This document shows, piece after piece, positions 27,290-40,488 of a stretch of DNA of 64,000 bases (the first letter of the stretch is position 1; each line of letters starts with the position of its first letter). Source of the stretch: Argentina anserina (taxonomy: Eukaryota; Streptophyta; Magnoliopsida; Rosales; Rosaceae). Where the stretch lies: positions 310,001-374,000 of the forward strand of contig NW_026089527.1 of assembly GCF_933775445.1 (NCBI RefSeq). The letters run 5' to 3'. The position numbers were made by a program, and so were the translations under genes. The notes beneath the pieces are model-generated. The model made no database searches. It saw only the letters and a program-made list of their open reading frames with translations, and was not told where the DNA came from.

Positions 27290-30200
27290 GATACGCAAAC
27301 GATGTAAAGATACACAATTGGAATAGTAAAGATACGCAAACGATGTAAAGATACTCAGTTTGAAAGAAACACACTCCCACACTTGCAAAACTCTCAAATT
27401 CAATAGAAACTCGCATCAGAAGACTTACAGAAAGATACTCAAACGAGAAATGAAAAGATACACAATTGGAATAGTAAAGATACGCAAACGATGTAAAGAT
27501 ACACAATTGGAATAGTAAAGATACGCAAACGATGTAAAGATACTCAGTTTGAAAGAAACACACTCCCACACTTGCAAAACTCTCAAATACAATAGAAACT
27601 CGCATCAGAAGCCTTACAGAAAGATACTCAAACGACAAAAGAAAAGATACACAATTGGAATAGTAAAGATACGCAAACGATGAAAAGATACACAATTGGA
27701 ATAGTAAACATACGCAAACGATGTAAAGATACTCAGTTTGAAAGAAACACACTCCCACACTTGCAAAACTCTGAAATTCAATAGAAACTCGCATCAGAAA
27801 GCCTTACAGAAAGATACTCAAACGAGAAATGAAAAGATACTGAATTGGAATAGTAAAGATACGCAAACGATGTAAAGATACACAATTGGAATAGTAAAGA
27901 TACGCAAACGATGTAAAGATACACAATTGGAATAGTAAAGATACGCAAACGATGTAAAGATACTCAGTTTGAAAGAAACACACTCCCACACTTGCAAAAC
28001 TCTGAAATTCAATAGAAACTCGCATCAGAAAGCCTTACAGAAAGATACTCAAACGAGAAATGAAAAGATACTGAATTGGAATAGTAAAGATACGCAAACG
28101 ATGTAAAGATACACAATTGGAATAGTAAAGATACGCAAACGATGTAAAGATACACAATTGGAATAGTAAAGATACGGAAACGATGTAAAGATACACAATT
28201 GGAATAGTAAAGATACGCAAACGATGTAAAGATACTCAGTTTGAAAGAAACACACTCCCACACTTGCAAAACTCTCAAATTCAATAGAAACTCGCATCAG
28301 AAGCCTTACAGAAAGATACTCAAACGAGAAATGAAAAGATACACAATTGGAATAGTAAAGATACGCAAACGATTTAAAGATACACAATTGGAATAGTAAA
28401 GATACGCAAACGATGTAAAGATACTCAGTTTGAAAGAAACACACTCCCACACTTGCAAAACTTTCAAATACAATAGAAACTCGCATCACAAGCCTTACAG
28501 AAAGATACTCAAACGAGAAATGAAAAGATACACAATTGGAATAGTAAAGATACGCAAACGATGTAAAGATACACAATTGGAATAGTAAAGATACGCAAAC
28601 GATGTAAAGATACTCAGTTTGAAAGAAACACACTCCCACACTTGCAAAACTCTCAAATTCAATAGAAACTCGCATCAGAAGCCTTACAGAAAGATACTCA
28701 AACGAGAAATGAAAAGATACACATTTGGAATAGTAAAGATACGCAAACGATGTAAAGATACACAATTGGAATAGTAAAGATACGCAAACGATGTAAAGAT
28801 ACTCAGTTTGAAAGAAACACACTCCCACACTTGCAAAACTCTTAAATTCAATAGAAACTCGCATCAGAAAGCCTTACAAAAAGATACTCAAACGAGAAAT
28901 GAAAAGATACTGAATTGGAATAGTAAAGATACGCAAACGATGTAAAGATACTAAGTTTGAAAGAAACACACTCCCACACTTGCAAAACTCTCAAATACAA
29001 TAGAAACTCGCATCAGAAGCCTTACAGAAAGATACTCAAATGAGAAAAGAAAAGATACACAATTGGAATAGTAAAGATACGCAAACGATGAAAAGATACA
29101 CAATTGGAATAGTAAACATACGCAAACGATGTAAAGATACTCAGTTTGAAAGAAACACACTCCCACACTTGGAAAACTCTCAAATACAATAGAAACTCGC
29201 ATCAGAAGCCTTACAGAAAGATACTCAAACGTGAAATGAAAAGATACACAATTGGAATAGTAAAGATACGCAAACGATGTAAAGATACACAATTGGAATA
29301 GTAAAGATACGTAAACGATGTAAAGATACTCAGTTTGAAAGAAACACACTCCCACACTTGGAAAACTCTCAAATACAATAGAAACTCGCATCAGAAGCCT
29401 TACAGAAAGATACTCAAACGAGAAATGAAAAGATACACAATTGGAATAGTAAAGATACGCAAACGATGTAAAGATACACAATTGGAATAGTAAAGATACG
29501 CAAACGATGTAAAGATACTCAGTTTGAAAGAAACACACTCCCACACTTGCAAAACTCTCAAATACAATAGAAACTCGCATCAGAAGCCTTACAGAAAGAT
29601 ACTCAAATGAGAAAAGAAAAGATACACAATTGGAATAGTAAAGATACGCAAACGATGAAAAGATACACAATTGGAATAGTAAACATACGCAAACGATGTA
29701 AAGATACTCAGTTTGAAAGAAACACACTCCCACACTTGCAAAACTCTGAAATTCAATAGAAACTCGCATCAGAAAGCCTTACAGAAAGATACTCAAATGA
29801 GAAATGAAAAGATACTGAATTGGAATAGTAAAGATATGCAAACGATTTAAAGATACACAATTGGAATAGTAAAGATACGCAAACGATGTAAAGATACTCA
29901 GTTTGAAAGAAACACACTCCCACACTTGCAAAACTCTCAAATACAATAGAAACTCGCATCAGAAAGCCTTACAGAAAGATACTCAAACGAGAAATGAAAA
30001 GATACACAATTGGAATAGTAAAGATACGCAAACGATGTAAAGATACTCAGTTTGAAAGAAACACACTCCCACACTTGCAAAACTCTCAAATTCAATAGAA
30101 ACTCGCATCAGAAGACTTACAGAAAGATACTCAAACGAGAAATGAAAAGATACACAAATGGAATAGTAAAGATACGCAAACGATGTAAAGATACACAATT

Positions 30201-30700
30201 GGAATAGTAAAGATACGCAAACGATGTAAAGATACACAATTGGAATAGTAAAGATACGCAAACGATGTAAAGATACTCAGTTTGAAAGAAACACACTCCC
30301 ACACTTGCAAAACTCTCAAATACAATAGAAACTCGCATCAGAAGCCTTATAGAAAGATACTCAAACGAGAAAAGAAAAGATACACAATTGGAATAGGAAA
30401 GATACGCAAACGATGTAAAGATACACAATTGAAATAGTAAAGATACGCAAACGATGTAAAGATACTCAGTTTGAAAGAAACACACTCCCACACTTGCAGA
30501 ACCCTCAAATTCAATAGAAACTCGCATCATAAAGCCTTACAGAAAGATACTCAAACGAGAAATGAAAAGATACACAATTAGAATAGTAAAGATACGCAAA
30601 CGATGTAAAGATACACAATTGGAATAGTAAAGATACGCAAACGATGTAAAGATACTAAGTTTGAAAGAAACACACTCCCACACTTGGAAAACTCTCAAAT

Positions 30701-32854
30701 TCAATAGAAACTCGCATCAGAAAGCCTTAAAGAAAGATACTCAAACGAGAAATGAAAAGATACACAATTAGAATAGTAAAGGTACGCAAACGATGTAAAG
30801 ATACACAATTGGAATAGTAAAGATACGCAAACGATGTAAAGATACTCAGTTTGAAAGAAACACAGACCCACACTTGCAAAACCCTCAAATTCAATAGAAA
30901 CTCGCGTCATAAAGCCTTACAGAAAGATACTCAAACGAGAAATCAAAAGATACACAATTAGAATAGTAAAGATACGCAAACGATGTAAAGATACACAAAC
31001 GATGTAAAGATACACAATTGGAATAGTATAGATACGCAAACGATGTAAAGATACTAAGTTTGAATGAAACACACTCCCACACTTGCAAAACTCTAAAATT
31101 CAATAGAAACTCGCATCAGAAATCCGTTCAGAAAGATACTCAAACCAGAATTGAAAACATACACAATTGGAATCGGAAAGATACGCAAACGATGTAAAGA
31201 TACTCAGTTTTAAAGAAACTCGCTCCCTCACTTGCAAAATACTCAAATTCAATAGAAACTCGCATCAGAAAGCCTTACAGAAAGATACTCAAACGAGAAA
31301 TGAAAACATACACAATTGGAATAGTAAAGATACGCAAACGATGTAAAGATAGACAATTGGAATAGTAAAGATACGCAAACGATGTAAAGATACTCAGTTT
31401 GAAAGAAACACACTCCCACACTTGCAAAACTCTCAAATTCAATAGAAACTCCCATCAGAAAGCCTTACAGAAAGATACTCAAACGAGAAATGAAAAGATA
31501 CATAATTGGAATAGTAAAGATACGCAAACGATGTAAAGATACTAAGTTTGAAAGAAACACACTCCCACACTTGCAAAACTCTCAAATTCAATAGAAACTC
31601 GCATCAAAAAGACTTACAGAAAGATACTCAAACGAGAAATGAAAACATACACAATTGGAATAGTAAAGATACGCAAACGATGTAAAGATACACAATTTGA
31701 ATAGTAAAGATACGCAAACGATGTAAAGATACTAAGTTTGAAAGAAACACACTCCCACACTTGCAAAACTCTCAAATTCAATAGAAACTCGCATCAAAAA
31801 GACTTACAGAAAGATACTCAAACGAGAAATGAAAACATACACAATTGGAATAGTAAAGATACGCAAATGATGTAAAGATACACAATTGGAATAGTAAAGA
31901 TACGCAAACGATGTAAAGATACTCAGTTTGAAAGAAACACAGACCCACACTTGCAAAACCCTCAAATTCAATAGAAACTCGCGTCATAAAGCCTTACAGA
32001 AAGATACTCAAACGAGAAATGAAAAGATACACAATTAGAATAGTAAAGATACGCAAACGATGTAAAGATACACAAACGATGTAAAGATACACAATTGGAA
32101 TAGTAAAGATACGCAAACGATGTAAAGATACTAAGTTTGAAAGAAACACACTCCCACACTTGCAAAACTCTAAAATTCAATAGAAACTCGCATCAGAAAT
32201 CCGTTCAGAAAGATACTCAAACCAGAATTGAAAACATACACAATTGGAATTGGAAAGATACGCAAACGATGTAAAGATACTCAGTTTTAAAGAAACTCGC
32301 TCCCTCACTTGCAAAATACTCAAATTCAATAGAAACTCGCATCAGAAAGCCTTACAGAAAGATACTCAAACGAGAAATGAAAACATACACAATTGGAATA
32401 GTAAAGATACGCAAACGATGTAAAGATAGACAATTGGAATAGTAAAGATACGCAAACGATGTAAAGATACTCAGTTTGAAAGAAACACACTCCCACACTT
32501 GCAAAACTCTCAAATTCAATAGAAACTCCCATCAGAAAGCCTTACAGAAAGATACTCAAACGAGAAATGAAAAGATACATAATTGGAATAGTAAAGATAC
32601 GCAAACGATGTAAAGATACTAAGTTTGAAAGAAACACACTCCCACACTTGCAAAACTCTCAAATTCAATAGAAACTCGCATCAAAAAGACTTACAGAAAG
32701 ATACTCAAACGAGAAATGAAAACATACACAATTGGAATAGTAAAGATACGCAAACGATGTAAAGATACACAATTTGAATAGTAAAGATACGCAAACGATG
32801 TAAAGATACTCAGTTTGAAAGAAACACACTCCCACACTTGCAAAACCCTCAAAT
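30701..32854 (+). repeat. 1077-bp tandem duplication nested in the 5.3-kb copy 1
   Basis: Units 30701-31777 and 31778-32854 share the CGCGTCATAAAGCC monomer, the shortened GATACACAAACGATGTAAAG subunit (30989 and 32069), the CAGAAATCCGTTC monomer and the CGCTCCCTCACTTGC variant. Confidence 0.83.
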
Positions 32855-35089
32855 TCAATAGAAACTCGCATCATAAAGCCTTACAGAAAGATACTCAAAC
32901 GAGAAATGAAAAGATACACAATTAGAATAGTAAAGATACGCAAACGATGTAAAGATACACAATTGGAATAGTAAAGATACGCAAACGATGTAAAGATACT
33001 CAGTTTGAAAGAAACACACACCCACACTTGCAAAACTCTCAAATTCAATAGAAACTCGCATCAGAAAGCCTTACAGAAAGATACTCAAACGAGAAATGAA
33101 AAGATACACAATTGGAATAGTAAAGATACGCAAATGATGTAAAGATACACAATTGGAATAGTAAAGATACGCAAACGATGTAAAGATACTAAGTTTGAAA
33201 GAAACACACTCCCACACTTGCAAAACTCTCAAATTCAATATAAACTCGCATCAGAAATCCGTTCAGAAAGATACTTAAACCAATATTGAAAACATACACA
33301 TTTGGAATAGGAAAGATACGCAAACGATGTAAAGATACTCAGTTTTAAAGAAACTCGCTCCCTCACTTGCAAAATACTCAAATTCAATAGAAACTCGCAT
33401 CAGAAAGCCTTATAGAAAGATACTCAAACGAGAAATGAAAACATACACATTTAGAATAGTAAAGATACGCAAACGATGTAAAGATAGACAATTGGAATAG
33501 TAAAGATACGCAAACGATGTAAAGATACTCAGTTTGAAAGAAACACACTCCCACACTTGCAAAACTCTCAAATTCAATAGAAACTCGCATCAGAAAGCCT
33601 TACAGAAAGATACTCAAACGAGAAATGAAAAGATACACAATTAGAATAGTAAAGATACGCAAACGATGTAAAGATACACAATTGGAATAGTAAAGATACG
33701 CAAACGATGTAAAGATACTCAGTTTGAAAGAAACACACTCCCACACTTGCAAAACTTTCAAATACAATAGAAACTCGTATCACAAGCCTTACAGAAAGAT
33801 ACTCAAACGAGAAATGAAAAGATACACAATTGGAATAGTAAAGATACGCAAACGATGTAAAGATACACAATTGGAATAGTAAAGATACGCAAACGATGTA
33901 AAGATACTCAGTTTGAAAGAAACACACTCCCACACTTGCAAAACTCTCAAATTCAATAGAAACTCGCATCAGAAGCCTTACAGAAAGATACTCAAACGAG
34001 AAATGAAAAGATACACAATTGGAATAGTAAAGATACGCAAACGATGTAAAGATACACAATTGGAATAGTAAAGATACGCAAACGATGTAAAGATACTCAG
34101 TTTGAAAGAAACACACTCCCACACTTGCAAAACTCTTAAATTCAATAGAAACTCGCATCAGAAAGCCTTACAAAAAGATACTCAAACGAGAAATGAAAAG
34201 ATACTGAATTGGAATAGTAAAGATATGCAAACGATTTAAAGATACACAATTGGAATAGTAAAGATACGCAAACGATGTAAAGATACTCAGTTTGAAAGAA
34301 ACACACTCCCACACTTGCAAAACTCTCAAATACAATAGAAACTCGCATCAGAAAGCCTTACAGAAAGATACTCAAACGAGAAATGAAAAGATACACAATT
34401 GGAATAGTAAAGATACGCAAACGATGTAAAGATACTCAGTTTGAAAGAAACACACTCCCACACTTGCAAAACTCTCAAATTCAATAGAAACTCGCATCAG
34501 AAGACTTACAGAAAGATACTCAAACGAGAAATGAAAAGATACACAAATGGAATAGTAAAGATACGCAAACGATGTAAAGATACACAATTGGAATAGTAAA
34601 GATACGCAAACGATGTAAAGATACACAATTGGAATAGTAAAGATACGCAAACGATGTAAAGATACTCAGTTTGAAAGAAACACACTCCCACACTTGCAAA
34701 ACTCTCAAATACAATAGAAACTCGCATCAGAAGCCTTATAGAAAGATACTCAAACGAGAAAAGAAAAGATACACAATTGGAATAGGAAAGATACGCAAAC
34801 GATGTAAAGATACACAATTGGAATAGTAAAGATACGCAAACGATGTAAAGATACTCAGTTTGAAAGAAACACACTCCCACACTTGCAGAACCCTCAAATT
34901 CAATAGAAACTCGCATCATAAAGCCTTACAGAAAGATACTCAAACGAGAAATGAAAAGATACACAATTAGAATAGTAAAGATACGCAAACGATGTAAAGA
35001 TACACAATTGGAATAGTAAAGATACGCAAACGATGTAAAGATACTAAGTTTGAAAGAAACACACTCCCACACTTGGAAAACTCTCAAAT

Positions 35090-37243
35090 TCAATAGAAAC
35101 TCGCATCAGAAAGCCTTAAAGAAAGATACTCAAACGAGAAATGAAAAGATACACAATTAGAATAGTAAAGGTACGCAAACGATGTAAAGATACACAATTG
35201 GAATAGTAAAGATACGCAAACGATGTAAAGATACTCAGTTTGAAAGAAACACAGACCCACACTTGCAAAACCCTCAAATTCAATAGAAACTCGCGTCATA
35301 AAGCCTTACAGAAAGATACTCAAACGAGAAATGAAAAGATACACAATTAGAATAGTAAAGATACGCAAACGATGTAAAGATACACAAACGATGTAAAGAT
35401 ACACAATTGGAATAGTAAAGATACGCAAACGATGTAAAGATACTAAGTTTGAAAGAAACACACTCCCACACTTGCAAAACTCTAAAATTCAATAGAAACT
35501 CGCATCAGAAATCCGTTCAGAAAGATACTCAAACCAGAATTGAAAACATACACAATTGGAATTGGAAAGATACGCAAACGATGTAAAGATACTCAGTTTT
35601 AAAGAAACTCGCTCCCTCACTTGCAAAATACTCAAATTCAATAGAAACTCGCATCAGAAAGCCTTACAGAAAGATACTCAAACGAGAAATGAAAACATAC
35701 ACAATTGGAATAGTAAAGATACGCAAACGATGTAAAGATAGACAATTGGAATAGTAAAGATACGCAAACGATGTAAAGATACTCAGTTTGAAAGAAACAC
35801 ACTCCCACACTTGCAAAACTCTCAAATTCAATAGAAACTCCCATCAGAAAGCCTTACAGAAAGATACTCAAACGAGAAATGAAAAGATACATAATTGGAA
35901 TAGTAAAGATACGCAAACGATGTAAAGATACTAAGTTTGAAAGAAACACACTCCCACACTTGCAAAACTCTCAAATTCAATAGAAACTCGCATCAAAAAG
36001 ACTTACAGAAAGATACTCAAACGAGAAATGAAAACATACACAATTGGAATAGTAAAGATACGCAAACGATGTAAAGATACACAATTTGAATAGTAAAGAT
36101 ACGCAAACGATGTAAAGATACTAAGTTTGAAAGAAACACACTCCCACACTTGCAAAACTCTCAAATTCAATAGAAACTCGCATCAAAAAGACTTACAGAA
36201 AGATACTCAAACGAGAAATGAAAACATACACAATTGGAATAGTAAAGATACGCAAACGATGTAAAGATACACAATTGGAATAGTAAAGATACGCAAACGA
36301 TGTAAAGATACTCAGTTTGAAAGAAACACAGACCCACACTTGCAAAACCCTCAAATTCAATAGAAACTCGCGTCATAAAGCCTTACAGAAAGATACTCAA
36401 ACGAGAAATGAAAAGATACACAATTAGAATAGTAAATATACGCAAACGATGTAAAGATACACAAACGATGTAAAGATACACAATTGGAATAGTAAAGATA
36501 CGCAAACGATGTAAAGATACTAAGTTTGAAAGAAACACACTCCCACACTTGCAAAACTCTAAAATTCAATAGAAACTCGCATCAGAAATCCGTTCAGAAA
36601 GATACTCAAACCAGAATTGAAAACATACACAATTGGAATAGTAAAGATACGCAAACGATGTAAAGATACTCAGTTTTAAAGAAACTCGCTCCCTCACTTG
36701 CAAAATACTCAAATTCAATAGAAACTCGCATCAGAAAGCCTTACAGAAAGATACTCAAACGAGAAATGAAAACATACACAATTGGAATAGTAAAGATACG
36801 CAAACGATGTAAAGATAGACAATTGGAATAGTAAAGATACGCAAACGATGTAAAGATACTCAGTTTGAAAGAAACACACTCCCACACTTGCAAAACTCTC
36901 AAATTCAATAGAAACTCCCATCAGAAAGCCTTACAGAAAGATACTCAAACGAGAAATGAAAAGATACATAATTGGAATAGTAAAGATACGCAAACGATGT
37001 AAAGATACTAAGTTTGAAAGAAACACACTCCCACACTTGCAAAACTCTCAAATTCAATAGAAACTCGCATCAAAAAGACTTACAGAAAGATACTCAAACG
37101 AGAAATGAAAACATACACAATTGGAATAGTAAAGATACGCAAACGATGTAAAGATACACAATTTGAATAGTAAAGATACGCAAACGATGTAAAGATACTC
37201 AGTTTGAAAGAAACACACTCCCACACTTGCAAAACCCTCAAAT
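35090..37243 (+). repeat. 1077-bp tandem duplication nested in the 5.3-kb copy 2
   Basis: Units 35090-36166 and 36167-37243 reproduce the 30701-32854 pair at +4389. The 1077-bp duplication therefore predates the larger one. Confidence 0.83.
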
Positions 37244-39430
37244 TCAATAGAAACTCGCATCATAAAGCCTTACAGAAAGATACTCAAACGAGAAATGAAA
37301 AGATACACAATTAGAATAGTAAAGATACGCAAACGATGTAAAGATACACAATTGGAATAGTAAAGATACGCAAACGATGTAAAGATACTCAGTTTGAAAG
37401 AAACACACACCCACACTTGCAAAACTCTCAAATTCAATAGAAACTCGCATCAGAAAGCCTTACAGAAAGATACTCAAACGAGAAATGAAAAGATACACAA
37501 TTGGAATAGTAAAGATACGCAAATGATGTAAAGATACACAATTGGAATAGTAAAGATACGCAAACGATGTAAAGATACTAAGTTTGAAAGAAACACACTC
37601 CCACACTTGCAAAACTCTCAAATTCAATATAAACTCGCATCAGAAATCCGTTCAGAACGATACTCAAACCAGAATTGAAAACATACACATTTGGAATAGG
37701 AAAGATACGCAAACGATGTAAAGATACTCAGTTTTAAAGAAACTCGCTCCCTCACTTGCAAAATACTCAAATTCAATAGAAACTCGCATCAGAAAGCCTT
37801 ATAGAAAGATACTCAAACGAGAAATGAAAACATACACATTTAGAATAGTAAAGATACGCAAACGATGTAAAGATAGAAAATTGGAATAGTAAAGATACGC
37901 AAACGATGTAAAGATACTCAGTTTGAAAGAAACACACTCCCACACTTGCAAAACTCTCAAATTCAATAGAAACTCGCATCAGAAAGCCTTACAGAAAGAT
38001 ACTCAAACGAGAAATGAAAAGATACACAATTAGAATAGTAAAGATACGCAAACGATGTAAAGATACACAATTGGAATAGTAAAGATACGCAAACGATGTA
38101 AAGATACTCAGTTTGAAAGAAACACACACCCACACTTGCAAAACTCTCAAATTCAATAGAAACTCGCATCAGAAAGCCTTACAGAAAGATACTCAAACCA
38201 GAATTGAAAACATACACAATTGGAATAGGAAAGATACGCAAACGATGTAAAGATACACAATTGGAATAGTAAAGATACGCAAACGATGTAAAGATACTCA
38301 GTTTGAAAGAAACACACTCCCACACTTGCAAAACCCTCAAATTCAATAGAAACTCGCATCATAAAGCCTTACAGAAAGATACTCAAACGAGAAATGAAAA
38401 GATACACAATTAGAATAGTAAAGATACGCAAACGATGTAAAGATACACAATTGGAATAGTAAAGATACGCAAACGATGTAAAGATACTAAGTTTGAAAGA
38501 AACACACTCCCACACTTGCAAAACTCTCAAATTCAATAGAAACTCGCATCAGAAAGCCTTACAGAAAGATACTCAAACGAGAAATGAAAAGATACACAAT
38601 TGGAATAGTAAAGATACGCAAATGATGTAAAGATACACAACTTGAAAGAAACACACTCCCACACTTGGAAAACTCTCAAATACAATAGAAACTCGCATCA
38701 GAAGCCTTACAGAAAGATACTCAAACGAGAAATGAAAAGATACACAATTGGTATAGTAAAGATACGCAAACGATGTAAAGATACACAATTGGAATAGGAA
38801 AGATACGCAAACGATGTAAAGATACACAATTGGAATAGTAAAGATACGCAAACGATGTAAAGATACTCAGTTTGAAAGAAACACACTCCCACACTTGCAG
38901 AACCCTCAAATTCAATAGAAACTCGCATCATAAAGCCTTACAGAAAGATACTCAAACGAGAAATGAAAAGATACACAATTAGAATAGTAAAGATACGCAA
39001 ACGATGTAAAGATACACAATTGGAATAGTAAAGATACGCAAACGATGTAAAGATACTAAGTTTGAAAGAAACACACTCCCACACTTGCAAAACTCTCAAA
39101 TTCAATAGAAACTCGCATCAGAAAGCCTTACAGAAAGATACTCAAACGAGAAATGAAAAGATACACAATTGGAATAGTAAAGATACGCAAATGATGTAAA
39201 GATACACAACTTGAAAGAAACACACTCCCACACTTGGAAAACTCTCAAATACAATAGAAACTCGCATCAGAATCCTTACAGAAAGATACTCAAACGAGAA
39301 ATGAAAAGATACACAATTGGTATAGTAAAGATACGCAAACGATGTAAAGATACACAATTGGAATAGTAAAGATACGCAAACGATGTAAAGATACTCAGTT
39401 TGAAAGAAACACACTCCCACACTTGCAAAA

Positions 39431-40488
39431 CTCTGAAATTCAATGGAAACTCGCATCAGAAATACGTTCAGAAAGATACTCAAACCAGAATTGAAAACAT
39501 ACACAATTGGAATAGGAAAGATACGCAAACGATGTAAAGATACTCAGTTTTAAAGAAACTCGCTCCCACACTTGCAAAATACTCAAATTCAATAGAAACT
39601 CGCATCAGAAAGCCTTACAGAAAGATACTCAAACGAGAAATGAAAACATACACAATTGGAATAGTAAAGATACGCAAACGATGTAAAGATACTCAGTTTG
39701 AAAGAAACACACTCCCACACTTGCAAAAGCCTCAAATTCAATAGAAACTCGCATCATAAAGCCTTACAGAAAGATACTCAAACGAGAAATGAAAAGATAC
39801 ACAATTAGAATAGTAAAGATACGCAAACGATGTAAAGATACACAATTGGAATAGTAAAGATACGCAAACGATGTAAAGATACACAATTGGAATAGTAAAG
39901 ATACGCAAACGATGTAAAGATACTCAGTTTGAAAGAAACACACTCCCACACTTGCAAAACTCTGAAATTCAATGGAAACTCGCATCAGAAATACGTTCAG
40001 AAAGATACTCAAACCAGAATTGAAAACATACACAATTGGAATAGGAAAGATACGCAAACGATGTAAAGATACTCAGTTTTAAAGAAACTCGCTCCCACAC
40101 TTGCAAAATACTCAAATTCAATAGAAACTCGCATCAGAAAGCCTTACAGAAAGATACTCAAACGAGAAATGAAAACATACACAATTGGAATAGTAAAGAT
40201 ACGCAAACGATGTAAAGATACTCAGTTTGAAAGAAACACACTCCCACACTTGCAAAACCCTCAAATTCAATAGAAACTCGCATCATAAAGCCTTACAGAA
40301 AGATACTCAAACGAGAAATGAAAAGATACACAATTAGAATAGTAAAGATACGCAAACGATGTAAAGATACACAATTGGAATAGTAAAGATACGCAAACGA
40401 TGTAAAGATACTCAGTTTGAAAGAAACACAGACCCACACTTGCAAAACCCTCAAATTCAATAGAAACTCGCGTCATAAAGCCTTACAG
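39431..40488 (+). repeat. 529-bp tandem duplication
   Basis: The private AATGGAAACTCGCATCAG and GAAATACGTTCAGAAAG variants occur from 39431 and again from 39960, 529 bp apart. The following CGCTCCCACACTTGC monomer is also repeated. Confidence 0.7.

Larger units (their letters stand above)
22574..27790 (+). repeat. 3.6-kb spaced segmental duplication inside the array
   Basis: Monomers at 22574, 22846 and 23251 recur at 26197, 26469 and 26874 (+3623). These include the private TCAAATGAGAAAAG core at 23078 and 26701, and the CAAACGTGAAATG core at 23269 and 26892. After about 27120 the offset becomes 3433 because one monomer is missing. Confidence 0.8.
28289..37970 (+). repeat. 5.3-kb tandem duplication with a ~0.9-kb length difference
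   Basis: Sequence at 28289-28920 recurs at 33583-34214 (+5294), sharing the private AACTTTCAAATACAATAG and CTTACAAAAAGATAC variants. Sequence from about 29815 to 33582 recurs at 34204-37971 (+4389), sharing AGATATGCAAACGATTTAAAG, TACACAAATGGAATAG, GCAGAACCCTC and CGCGTCATAAAGCC. About 905 bp present at roughly 28920-29825 has no counterpart in the second copy. Confidence 0.83.

Noticed and set aside
13980..27307. Six plus-strand 75-codon frames with a 15-residue repeat
   Set aside because: They are the translation of the triplicated 45-bp subunit; 45 is a multiple of three so the frame stays open by chance. No start context or protein family.
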